DNA from: Actinomycetota bacterium
GTDB lineage: Bacteria; Actinomycetota; Acidimicrobiia; Acidimicrobiales; Ilumatobacteraceae
DNA: 64,000 nucleotides
Reading direction: 5' to 3'
Assembly (NCBI GenBank): GCA_016871395.1
Contig: VFYV01000005.1
Coordinates: 1-64,000 of the forward strand
Shown one piece after another: positions 1 through 7,142 of this stretch; position 1 is the first letter of the stretch; the number at the start of each line of letters is the position of its first letter. The notes beneath the pieces were generated by a model. The model worked only from the letters and a program-made list of their open reading frames with translations, ran no database searches and had not been told where the DNA came from. Position numbers and translations under genes: made by a program.

Positions 1-48
1 ATCGGCGGCCGTGACCAATTCGATGGGTGACGTGATCTCGGTGGTCAT
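1..48 (-). CDS. N-terminal fragment of an unidentified protein, cut by the window edge
   Basis: Sixteen codons read from an ATG at 48 down to base 1 (MTTEITSPIELVTAAD), continuing out of the window. The ATG overlaps the glpD stop codon as ATGA, a spacing typical of translationally coupled genes, so this is probably the next gene of a glpD operon. Too little is visible to assign a family; a glycerol-metabolism partner would fit the context but that is only inference. Confidence 0.5.
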   Translation of the reverse strand, partial: MTTEITSPIELVTAAD

Positions 49-1727
49 GGGTACATCTCGCTCTCGGTCACGAGCGCCGCGGTCGATTCGTGGGCGCAGA
101 TTTCGGTGAAAGTCGCGACCTCGGCGTTGATTCGTTCGCGATCCCATCCAGCCGCCGGGGCGACCAGTTCGGCCACCGATCGAGCGGCCGCCAGGGTCGC
201 CTCGCGATCGAACAAGAGACAGCGCGTGCGCCGCGAGAGGATGTCGTCCAGAGAGGTGGCCAACTCGTGCGTCACGGCATGGATCGCCTCGGCACGCACG
301 TAGGGAAGTCCGGGCACGAGCGGCTCGCCGAGATCGGGACTCTCGGCGACCAGGTCATGAATCGAACGAGCCTCCGTGCCGAACCGCGATTCGAGGTGGG
401 CCTCGCGCGATCCGTCGTTGCGGGGTTGCATCGCACCGCGCAACTTCAATCGCTTCGTCCGGCAACGTCTGACGCTCGTCGACCCGAGCAGATCGAGGAC
501 CGCATCGACCGTGTCCTCGGCCATTTTCCGGTACGTCGTCAATTTTCCGCCGGTCACCGTGATGATGCCCGACTCACCGCGGAGCACGAGGTGGCGACGC
601 GACAGGTCGGCGGTTCGAGCGGCCTTGCCACTCTGACCCGTTCCGTCAGCGGCGTTGATCTGTTTCACCAACGGACGCAACCCGGCCCACACTCCGGTGA
701 CGTCGTCGGCGGTTATGCCGGAGGTGACACTGGCGTTCAGAGCCCTCATGACGTAGTCGATGTCGTCCTTCGTGCATTGAGGATCGTCCACCGGGCCCTG
801 GTAATCAGTGTCGGTGGTTCCGACGTAGGTGTGGGTGAAGGTGCCATCGGGTCGGGGTCCCCACGGCACGACGAACAAGCTGCGTTTGTCCTTGGGTACG
901 GGGATCACGATGGCGATGTCGTTGCGAACCTTGTCCCAGGGAACGGTGACGTGAACTCCCTTGGCCGGGCGAATCGTGTCGGGGTCGACGCCGGTTTCCA
1001 ACCGGCGGATTTCGTCGGTCCAGACACCGGCGGCGTTGACGACGACCCGCGCCGTGACATCGAAGCGTTCGTCGTCGCATTGCACGGACACGCCGTTGGC
1101 GCGTCCTGATTCATCTCGTGTGATCGCCGTGACGGCACAGCGATTGACGATCGTCGCTCCGTGATCGGCGGCGGTGAGTGCGATGGACAGGCAGAGTCGG
1201 GCGTCATCGGCTTGGGCGTCGAAGTAGATGTATGCCGAAGCCAGTCGTTGCTCGGGCATTGTGGGCATGTGCGCGAGGGCCTTCCTCTTGCGCAAGCGCC
1301 GATGAATGCGTCCGATGCGCGCGCCTCCCGTGATGTCGTACATCCAAAGCGCCGACCCGAGGGCACGGGCGATCTTGCGCGACACGAGTCCGTCCTTGGT
1401 GAGGATGGGAAGCATGAACGGCAACATCGACACGAGGTGCGGTGCGTTGCGGCGTAGTCGCTGGCGTTCGTACAGTGCCTCGTACACCAGTCGCACCTCA
1501 CCCTGTTGCAGGTAACGCAGTCCGCCGTGGATCAACTTGGAACTCTTGGACGATGTTCCCGAGGCAAAATCGTCGCGTTCCACGAGGGCGGTTCGTAATC
1601 CCCGCGAGGCCGCGTCGAGGGCCACTCCGGCACCCGTGATGCCACCACCGACGACGACCACGTCGAAGTCCCCCTGCTTCAGACGGGAAACCTGGCTCGC
1701 GCGCACGATCGGTTCGGGGCGGGCCAT
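45..1727 (-). CDS. glpD: FAD-dependent glycerol-3-phosphate dehydrogenase
   Basis: Oxidises sn-glycerol 3-phosphate to dihydroxyacetone phosphate and passes electrons to the quinone pool at the inner membrane face. The 560-residue product has the normal length of the family. It shows an N-terminal dinucleotide-binding motif (VVVVGGGITGAGVALDAA), the conserved stretch SSKLIHGGLRYL, and the C-terminal GGKLTTYR motif followed by the alpha-helical cap domain. The reading frame is open for another 131 codons upstream, but the ATG at 1727 is chosen because it begins just before the FAD domain and lies 7 nt from a TACTGT -10 element. Divergent from the PerR-like gene; overlaps the next minus-strand gene by 4 nt. 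Confidence 0.95.
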   Translation of the reverse strand: MARPEPIVRASQVSRLKQGDFDVVVVGGGITGAGVALDAASRGLRTALVERDDFASGTSSKSSKLIHGGLRYLQQGEVRLVYEALYERQRLRRNAPHLVSMLPFMLPILTKDGLVSRKIARALGSALWMYDITGGARIGRIHRRLRKRKALAHMPTMPEQRLASAYIYFDAQADDARLCLSIALTAADHGATIVNRCAVTAITRDESGRANGVSVQCDDERFDVTARVVVNAAGVWTDEIRRLETGVDPDTIRPAKGVHVTVPWDKVRNDIAIVIPVPKDKRSLFVVPWGPRPDGTFTHTYVGTTDTDYQGPVDDPQCTKDDIDYVMRALNASVTSGITADDVTGVWAGLRPLVKQINAADGTGQSGKAARTADLSRRHLVLRGESGIITVTGGKLTTYRKMAEDTVDAVLDLLGSTSVRRCRTKRLKLRGAMQPRNDGSREAHLESRFGTEARSIHDLVAESPDLGEPLVPGLPYVRAEAIHAVTHELATSLDDILSRRTRCLLFDREATLAAARSVAELVAPAAGWDRERINAEVATFTEICAHESTAALVTESEMYP

Positions 1728-1734
1728 TCCCGAG

Positions 1735-1740
1735 ACAGTA
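1735..1740 (-). promoter_or_regulatory. -10 element of glpD
   Basis: TACTGT read on the minus strand, 7 nt before the glpD ATG, with no Shine-Dalgarno between. This geometry would place the transcript start at or next to the start codon (leaderless mRNA). No clear -35 hexamer is seen. Confidence 0.5.
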
Positions 1741-1834
1741 CCCCTGACCGGCCGATCGGGGAGGGGGAGCAGCGTTGAGACAGATTTCACGTCGTGCTCG
1801 TTCGCACAGCCTGCAGATTGACAACGCGTGCACC

Positions 1835-1840
1835 TAAGAT
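1835..1840 (+). promoter_or_regulatory. -10 element of the PerR-like gene
   Basis: TAAGAT lies 7 nt before the GTG at 1848, which supports that start and a leaderless transcript. The 120-nt divergent region shared with glpD shows no recognisable Fur or PerR box. Confidence 0.5.
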
Positions 1841-1847
1841 CACGGCC

Positions 1848-2291
1848 GTGAAGACACCGGCCGAACTCACGGAGACTTTCCGAGTCAACGGACTCAAGGT
1901 CACCCCTCAACGACAGTTGTTGTTCGGTTTGATGTACGGAAACACCGTTCATCCCACGGCGGAAGCCTTGTTCGCCGAAGCGAGCGCCCGGATGCCGGGA
2001 ATCTCTTTGCGCACGGTGTATCAGACCTTGGCCGATCTGGCGTCGATGGGAGAACTCCGTCTGATCGACGTCGGTGCCGGCGCCACACGATTCGATCCCA
2101 ACACCGACGACCATCACCACGTCGTGTGTTCGTCGTGTGGTGAGGTTCGCGACGTGTACGTCGCCGAATCCGATCGTTTGAAGATCGATGGCCTGAAGGG
2201 CTTTCTCGTCGACCAGACCTCAATTTTGTTCAACGGGACGTGCGTCTCATGTGCGTCCAACACGGTTTCCCGGGCCTCGGCTCGGGGATAG
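1848..2291 (+). CDS. Fur-family transcriptional regulator, PerR-type
   Basis: Metal-dependent repressor of 147 residues with an N-terminal winged helix (about 1-78) and a C-terminal dimerisation domain. Two CxxC pairs (C94/C97 and C132/C135) would hold the structural zinc. The five residues that bind the sensing metal in Bacillus PerR (H37, D85, H91, H93, D104) correspond without gaps to H35, D83, H89, H91 and D102 here. The last of these is Asp as in PerR rather than Glu as in Fur, so peroxide sensing is the better guess. The next gene, 35 nt downstream, is a rubrerythrin, a common PerR target. GTG start chosen from the -10 position and domain boundary. Confidence 0.88.
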   Translation: MKTPAELTETFRVNGLKVTPQRQLLFGLMYGNTVHPTAEALFAEASARMPGISLRTVYQTLADLASMGELRLIDVGAGATRFDPNTDDHHHVVCSSCGEVRDVYVAESDRLKIDGLKGFLVDQTSILFNGTCVSCASNTVSRASARG

Positions 2292-2326
2292 GCAAGTACA
2301 CCCATCAACCCGAAAGAGAGATTGTC

Positions 2327-2740
2327 ATGAGCCTCCACGGCACCAAGACACATGAAAACCTGAAGGAGGCGTTCGCCGGCGAGAGTCAGGCCAACCGCCG
2401 TTATCTCTGGTTCGCCCAGAAGGCCGATGTCGAGGGCTACCCCGACGCCGCCGCCCTGTTCCGCTCGGTCGCCGAAGGCGAGACCGGCCACGCCCATGGG
2501 CACCTGGAGTACCTCGCCGAGGTCGGTGACCCCGCGTCGGGCGAGCCCATTGGTGACACCGAAGCCAACTTCAAGGCGTCGATCGCCGGCGAGACCTATG
2601 AGTACACGCAGATGTATCCGGGCTTCGCCAAGACCGCCCGCGAGGAAGGATTCGCCGAGATCGCCGATTGGTTCGAAACCTTGGCCCGCGCCGAGAAGAG
2701 CCACGCCGGCCGCTTTCAGCAAGGCCTCGAGGCTCTGTGA
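2327..2740 (+). CDS. Rubrerythrin-like di-iron protein without rubredoxin domain
   Basis: Cytoplasmic ferritin-like four-helix protein of 137 residues that should reduce hydrogen peroxide at a di-iron centre. Iron-ligand motifs are visible in each helix pair ([41 protein letters not shown]). The C-terminal FeS4 rubredoxin domain of classical rubrerythrin is absent, so electrons must come from another protein; the CCG-domain Fe-S protein encoded next is the obvious candidate, by inference from position. A GAAAGAGAG Shine-Dalgarno precedes the ATG. Its last codons and stop lie inside the first unit of a 47-bp tandem repeat. Confidence 0.92.
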   Translation: MSLHGTKTHENLKEAFAGESQANRRYLWFAQKADVEGYPDAAALFRSVAEGETGHAHGHLEYLAEVGDPASGEPIGDTEANFKASIAGETYEYTQMYPGFAKTAREEGFAEIADWFETLARAEKSHAGRFQQGLEAL

Positions 2741-2842
2741 GTGTCGGAGTCGAGGGGCCGGTTCGTGGTGGCCTCGAGGCTCTGTGAGTGTCGGAGTCGA
2801 GGGGCCGGTTCGTGGTGGCCTCGAGGCTCTGTGAGTGTCGGA
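2724..2842 (+). repeat. 47-bp tandem repeat, two full units and a 25-bp partial
   Basis: Units start at 2724, 2771 and 2818; the first two are identical over 47 bp and the third matches for 25 bp. The unit begins inside the final codons of the rubrerythrin gene (GLEAL plus stop), so each copy repeats the gene's 3' end and stop codon. The arrangement suggests slippage or local tandem duplication rather than a mobile element or CRISPR. Confidence 0.9.
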
Positions 2843-2856
2843 CTTCGTCGTCCGAC
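2837..2856 (+). terminator. Hairpin downstream of the rubrerythrin gene
   Basis: GTCGGAC, a six-base loop TTCGTC, then GTCCGAC: a perfect 7-bp stem directly after the tandem repeat. There is no uridine tract, so it may act as an mRNA 3' end stabiliser or partial terminator. Confidence 0.45.
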
Positions 2857-2863
2857 TGATGAC

Positions 2864-2894
2864 GGGGGTGGTCGCCTTCGCGGAGGCGGCCCCC
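2864..2894 (+). terminator. GC-rich stem-loop before the CCG-domain gene
   Basis: An outer GGGGG/CCCCC stem encloses an inner GTCGCC/GGCGGC stem. It sits 24 nt before the next ATG, so it may attenuate read-through from the rubrerythrin gene into the Fe-S gene or stabilise the downstream message. Confidence 0.35.
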
Positions 2895-2917
2895 TTCGTC
2901 GGCAGTAAGGGATCCTG

Positions 2918-4222
2918 ATGACCATCACGTACGACCCCAAGCACCCGAAGTACCTCGACGAGAAGGACGTGCGCGACGAGCTGACTCGCGTGTACGACCT
3001 CTGTCACGGATGTCGTCTGTGTTTCAAGTTCTGCACGTCGTTCCCGACATTGTTCGACTTCATCGACCAGCACGACGATCAGGACGCCGGGCGATTGACC
3101 TCGGCCCAGCAGGATCAGGTCATCGACGAGTGCTTCCAGTGCAAGCTGTGTTACGTGAATTGTCCGTACATCCCGGGCCAGAGCGAGTGGGAACTCGATT
3201 TCCCGCGACTGATGTTGCGCGCCGACGCGATGCGTCACGCCAACGACCAAGTTTCCATGCGTGATCGCGTCACCACCAACGTGATGGGCCGCACCGATCT
3301 CCTGGGCAAGGTGGCCACCAAAGCCGCTCCGGTCGTGAACAAGATGATGGGTGCGAAGCCCGGGTCCCTCGTCCGAAAGGCCATCGAAATCACCGCCGGC
3401 GTGTCCAGCGAGCGGGTTTTACCGCCCTTCGCCAAGCAGCGCTTCACGACCTGGTTCAAGCGTCGTCCCAAGTTGCGCATCGGAAAGCGTCAAGGTCGAG
3501 TGGCGGTGTTCCCCACCTGTCTCGTGGAGTACCAGGCCCCCGGTATCGGCCACGACCTCGTGAAGGTGTTCGAGCGCAATGGTATCGAGTGCACCTTGGC
3601 CGACACCACGCAGTGTTGTGGGGCGCCCTTCTTGCACAGCGGCGACATCGAAAACTTCTCCAAGGTCGCCGAAAAGAACGTGGCGGCGTTGGCGAACTCG
3701 GTTCGCAAGGGTAACGACATCGTCGTACCGCAACCCACGTGCGGTTACGTGCTCAAAAAGGACTACCTCGATTACGTCGGAGGCGCCGATGCTCAACTTG
3801 TCGCCGAGCACACCTTCGACGCCAGCGAGTACCTCATCAGACTGCACAAGGCCGAGGGCACCTCGCTCGACACCGAGTTCGACGGGGACATTCCCGAGAC
3901 GATCACGTATCACACGCCGTGCCACCTGCGCGCTCAGAACGTCGGTCTGAAGAGCCGTGACCTCATGAAGTTGACCGGCGCCAAGATCAAGTTGGTGCAG
4001 CAATGCTCGGGTATCGACGGCATGTGGGGACTGCGTGCCGAGAACGCCGAGTTGTCCATTCCGATCGGTCGCAAGTTGGCCGACGAAATCATCAAGGCCG
4101 GCGGAGACGTCGTCACCGGTGATTGCCATCTGGCCAACGGCGCCATCAACGAGCAGACGGGGCAGATCGCGCTGCATCCACTGCAGGTGGTGGCTCGGGC
4201 CTACGGAATTCCCGAAGAATGA
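2918..4222 (+). CDS. CCG-domain Fe-S oxidoreductase (heterodisulfide reductase D / GlcF-like)
   Basis: A 434-residue cytoplasmic redox protein. The N-terminal ferredoxin part has two cluster motifs, CHGCRLCFKFC near residue 28 and CFQCKLCYVNCP near residue 71, for two [4Fe-4S] clusters. Two CCG domains follow, each with the paired-cysteine signature (QCCGAPF near 235, and QQCSG with a later GDCHLANG near 365-405). CCG domains are found in HdrB/HdrD and GlcF, where they bind non-cubane clusters or disulfide substrates. Located between rubrerythrin and DUF3501, an arrangement seen in many bacteria, so it may deliver electrons to rubrerythrin; the real substrate is not shown. Confidence 0.85.
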   Translation: MTITYDPKHPKYLDEKDVRDELTRVYDLCHGCRLCFKFCTSFPTLFDFIDQHDDQDAGRLTSAQQDQVIDECFQCKLCYVNCPYIPGQSEWELDFPRLMLRADAMRHANDQVSMRDRVTTNVMGRTDLLGKVATKAAPVVNKMMGAKPGSLVRKAIEITAGVSSERVLPPFAKQRFTTWFKRRPKLRIGKRQGRVAVFPTCLVEYQAPGIGHDLVKVFERNGIECTLADTTQCCGAPFLHSGDIENFSKVAEKNVAALANSVRKGNDIVVPQPTCGYVLKKDYLDYVGGADAQLVAEHTFDASEYLIRLHKAEGTSLDTEFDGDIPETITYHTPCHLRAQNVGLKSRDLMKLTGAKIKLVQQCSGIDGMWGLRAENAELSIPIGRKLADEIIKAGGDVVTGDCHLANGAINEQTGQIALHPLQVVARAYGIPEE

Positions 4223-4241
4223 CCAGAACAGGAACCACGTC

Positions 4242-4844
4242 ATGAGCACCATCACCCCCCGCAAACTCACCCTCGACGACATTGCTGACGTGCGCGCTTA
4301 CGAACGCGAACGTGAGGCCTTCAAGGCCAAGGTCATCGCCATGAAGCAACGCCGTCGCCTTGCACTCGGACCGTTCGTATCGGTCGTCTTCGAGAACCGT
4401 GACACGATCCGTCACCAAATCCAGGAGATGGCTCGTGTCGAGAGACTGGCTACCGACCAGGAGATCCAGACCGAACTCGACATCTACAACCCGATGATTC
4501 CCGAGGCCGGTCAGTTGTGCGCGACACTGTTCATCGAACTCACCTCCGACGAGCAGATGCGCGAGTGGCTACCCAAGTTGGTCGGTATCGAGTCGTCGTT
4601 GGTTTTTCGCCTTGCCGGGGGTCGCACGGTTCGTGCCATCACCGAACTCCAACACGCCAGCCAACTCACCCGTGAGACGATCACCGCCGCCGTTCACTAC
4701 GTTCAGTTCGATTTCACTCCGGAGGACGTCAATGCCTTGGATTCGGGCGAGGCGATGTTCGCCTGTGACCACCCGGCGTACCTCGAAGAAATCGTTTTGA
4801 CCGCCGGAAATCGCGAGGAATTCTTGACGGACTTGCTGCCCTGA
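4242..4844 (+). CDS. DUF3501 family protein
   Basis: A 200-residue protein of the uncharacterised DUF3501 family, recognised by the N-terminal ITPRKLTLDDI and the EIQTELDIYNPMIP block. No signal peptide or membrane segment and almost no cysteine, so it is a soluble cytoplasmic protein. It follows the CCG Fe-S gene by 19 nt and closes the module that begins with the PerR-like regulator and rubrerythrin. The family normally sits next to these same partners, so a role in peroxide or iron-related stress is inferred; no biochemical function can be read from the sequence. Confidence 0.85.
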   Translation: MSTITPRKLTLDDIADVRAYEREREAFKAKVIAMKQRRRLALGPFVSVVFENRDTIRHQIQEMARVERLATDQEIQTELDIYNPMIPEAGQLCATLFIELTSDEQMREWLPKLVGIESSLVFRLAGGRTVRAITELQHASQLTRETITAAVHYVQFDFTPEDVNALDSGEAMFACDHPAYLEEIVLTAGNREEFLTDLLP

Positions 4845-4851
4845 GGGGCAG
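4836..4851 (+). terminator. Rho-independent terminator after DUF3501
   Basis: CTGCCC-TGAG-GGGCAG forms a 6-bp GC-rich stem with a 4-nt loop overlapping the DUF3501 stop codon, and a TTTTT run follows 12 nt later. It would separate the stress module from whiB. Confidence 0.5.
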
Positions 4852-4919
4852 GTCAGGGGCACTTTTTCAGGGACCTCTTCCCAAGGGGACGCCCCCGCCC
4901 TATTGTCCGGCGCGGGGAG

Positions 4920-5168
4920 ATGCGCACGGACATGGTGAGCGACGTTATCTGGAGAGATTTGGGGGCCTGTCGGGGTTTGGACCCCGATGTGTTCTTCCCT
5001 GAAACCGACGACGAGGCCGAAGTGGCCAAGGGCATCTGCGGCGGTTGTGATGTGCGTGTCGCATGTTTGGAACACGCCTTGGCCAGCCGCGAAAAGGTGG
5101 GTGTGTGGGGTGGTACCACCGAACGCGAGCGCCGTCGCATCGTGCGTCAACGGCGGCGCACCGCCTGA
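4920..5168 (+). CDS. WhiB-family Fe-S transcriptional regulator
   Basis: Small actinobacterial regulator (82 residues) carrying an O2/NO-sensitive [4Fe-4S] cluster. The four ligands are C17, C40, C43 and C49 in the usual C-Xn-CxxC-X5-C order, followed by the GVWGG turn and a basic helix (ERRRIVRQRRR) that contacts DNA or sigma factor. A GGGGAG ribosome site precedes the ATG at 4920; an in-frame ATG at 4932 is an alternative start. WhiB proteins occur essentially only in Actinobacteria and their phages, so this gene helps place the organism. Which paralogue it is cannot be decided from the window. Confidence 0.93.
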   Translation: MRTDMVSDVIWRDLGACRGLDPDVFFPETDDEAEVAKGICGGCDVRVACLEHALASREKVGVWGGTTERERRRIVRQRRRTA

Positions 5169-5200
5169 TATTCACATCGGCTCGTTCGAGCGAGGCTCGC

Positions 5201-5206
5201 TAGCCT
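5201..5206 (+). promoter_or_regulatory. -10 element of trpD
   Basis: TAGCCT 9 nt before the trpD ATG, no Shine-Dalgarno in between. The same hexamer precedes the putative selenoprotein gene at 18254. Confidence 0.4.
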
Positions 5207-5215
5207 GACTGCCTC

Positions 5216-6286
5216 ATGGCCGAAACCCTCACTCTCGATGCGATCGGCGGATGGCCCTCGCTTTTGTCCTCGTTGCTCGAAGGTCAAGATCTGCCGGCCG
5301 GCCACGCGCGAGCGGCCATGACCACGATTCTCGAAGGAGAAGCCACCGCGGCGCAGTTGATTGGTTTCATCGTGGCCCTGCGCGCCAAGGGGGAAACCCC
5401 CGAGGAGTTGTCCGGGCTGTTGGACGCGGTGCTCGATGCCGCCTCTCTCGTGCCGCTCGAGGAGACGGTTCGCGAGCGGGCCATCGACATCGTCGGCACC
5501 GGCGGTGATCGCAGTCATTCGGTGAACGTCAGCACGATGGCAGCCCTCGTGGTGGCCGCTGCGGGTGTTCCGGTGTGCAAGCACGGGGCCCGAGCCTCGT
5601 CGTCGCAATGTGGCACCGCCGACGTCTTGGAGGCTCTCGGGGTGGTGGTCGAGCTTTCCCCCGAGGGGGTCAAGCGTTGTGTCGAGAAGGTGGGAATGGG
5701 GTTCTGTCTCGCCGCTCGTTATCACCCGGCTTTTCGATTCGCGGCCCCGGCCCGTCGCGAGATCGGAATTCCCACGGTGTTCAACCTTCTCGGGCCGATG
5801 GCGAACCCCGGTCGGGTGAAGCGGCAGCTCATCGGGGTGGCAGATCCGCTGATGGGCGAGCGTATGTTGGCGTCGTTGCGACTTCACGGATCGGTGTCGA
5901 CGTGGGTGGTACACGGCGGTGGCCTCGACGAGTTGACCACCACCGGAACATCGACCGTGCTCGAGTTGCGCGGGGAGGCAGTCCGAAACTTCGTGGTCGA
6001 CCCGGTCTCGCTCGGACTGGCACCGGCGATCATCGACGAGTTGGTGGGAGGAAGCCCGCAACACAATGCCGACGTGGTTCGTCGACTCCTCGGTGGAGAG
6101 CGGGGTCCCGTGCGCAACATCGTGTTGTTGAACGCCGCCGCCGGATTGGTGGTGGCCGACGTGGTCGACGGCCTGGAGGAGGGTCTCGAGCGAGCCTCCG
6201 AGGCGATCGATTCGGGCGCCGCTCGATCGGTGCTCGAGGGACTCGTCTCGGAGTCCCGAGCGGCGTTGGTCGACTGCGGTGCCTGA
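5216..6286 (+). CDS. trpD: Anthranilate phosphoribosyltransferase
   Basis: Second step of tryptophan synthesis: transfers phosphoribosyl from PRPP to anthranilate. The 356-residue product shows the PRPP-binding loop GTGGDRSHSVNVST, the KHGARASSSQCGTAD segment, and the NLLGPMANP motif, in the order expected for the family. No other trp gene is in the window. The 3' end overlaps the start of the homoserine kinase gene by 8 nt, so the two amino-acid biosynthesis genes are cotranscribed and probably translationally coupled. Confidence 0.95.
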   Translation: MAETLTLDAIGGWPSLLSSLLEGQDLPAGHARAAMTTILEGEATAAQLIGFIVALRAKGETPEELSGLLDAVLDAASLVPLEETVRERAIDIVGTGGDRSHSVNVSTMAALVVAAAGVPVCKHGARASSSQCGTADVLEALGVVVELSPEGVKRCVEKVGMGFCLAARYHPAFRFAAPARREIGIPTVFNLLGPMANPGRVKRQLIGVADPLMGERMLASLRLHGSVSTWVVHGGGLDELTTTGTSTVLELRGEAVRNFVVDPVSLGLAPAIIDELVGGSPQHNADVVRRLLGGERGPVRNIVLLNAAAGLVVADVVDGLEEGLERASEAIDSGAARSVLEGLVSESRAALVDCGA

Positions 6287-7142
6287 TCGAAGCGGGGCGA
6301 CCATCGTCGTCCCCGGCTCCTCGGCCAATTTGGGTCCGGGATTCGACGTCCTGGCGATGGCGCTCGACCGACACGTGCGCGTGGCTCTGGGAGGTGATGA
6401 ACACGAACTGTCCGACAAACACCCGGCGCGAGTTGCATTTCAGGCCGCGGGAGGGCGAGGCGTTTTTTCCTTCGAGAGCACGATTCCCTCGGGTCGTGGG
6501 CTCGGTTTCTCCGGAGCGTCGATCGTGGCCGGAACCATCATTGGGCTGATCTCCCGAGAGGGCGTCGAGCCGATCGATGTGAACAGTTTCATCGAGGAGA
6601 GTCGTGACGAGATTCTCGAACGAGCCGCCACCATCGAGGGTCACGCCGACAATGTGGCCGCCAGCTTGCACGGGGGAGTCGTGGGCGTCGCGGATCGCAC
6701 GGTGGTGAACATCCCGGTCGGGTTCGACGCGCGACTCGTGGTGTGGGTGCCCACATCGAGCACCTCGACGTCGAAGAGTCGGGGTGCGTTGGCTGACACG
6801 GTGAGCCGACAAGACGCGGTGTTCAACATGAGCCGGGTGGTGATGCTCACGCAGGGACTCCGGATCGGCGATCGACGACTGCTGGCCATTGGCGGGCAGG
6901 ACCGGCTTCATCAGGACCGGCGATTCGACGCCGAACCACGATCCCGAATGATGTGCGACGCCCTCGCTCGCAACGGAGCCATCGTCTCGTGGTTGTCCGG
7001 TTCGGGTCCGAGCGTCGCCGCCTTGACCACCGGCGAGGAGGCCGAGGGTCTCGTGCGCCGAATGCGGTCGATCATGGACGAGCAGGGCGGCCAGATGTTG
7101 AACGTGGCGATCGACGTCGCCGGGGCTCGTCAGGCGACCTGA
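6279..7142 (+). CDS. thrB: Homoserine kinase (GHMP kinase family)
   Basis: Phosphorylates L-homoserine on the way to threonine. The 287-residue protein has the GHMP layout: N-terminal VPGSSANLGPGFDVLAMALD, the ATP-binding motif PSGRGLGFSGAS (motif 2), the EGHADNVAASLHGG stretch typical of ThrB, and motif 3 LSGSGPSVAAL. GTG start overlapping trpD. The central part is slightly shorter than in typical ThrB, and other GHMP kinases are possible, but the N-terminus and EGHADN motif strongly favour ThrB. Converges on the exonuclease gene with a 13-nt overlap of coding ends. Confidence 0.88.
   Translation: MPDRSGATIVVPGSSANLGPGFDVLAMALDRHVRVALGGDEHELSDKHPARVAFQAAGGRGVFSFESTIPSGRGLGFSGASIVAGTIIGLISREGVEPIDVNSFIEESRDEILERAATIEGHADNVAASLHGGVVGVADRTVVNIPVGFDARLVVWVPTSSTSTSKSRGALADTVSRQDAVFNMSRVVMLTQGLRIGDRRLLAIGGQDRLHQDRRFDAEPRSRMMCDALARNGAIVSWLSGSGPSVAALTTGEEAEGLVRRMRSIMDEQGGQMLNVAIDVAGARQAT

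Noticed and set aside
45-2120. Upstream extension of glpD by 131 codons
   Set aside because: It would run through the divergent PerR-like gene; the -10 element and the FAD motif set the start at 1727.
2724-2842. CRISPR array or IS remnant
   Set aside because: Repeat units are contiguous without spacers, contain gene sequence, and have no terminal inverted repeats or transposase nearby.
3419-4282. 287-codon minus-strand open frame opposite the CCG-domain gene
   Set aside because: Shadow of a gene whose cysteine motifs are unambiguous.
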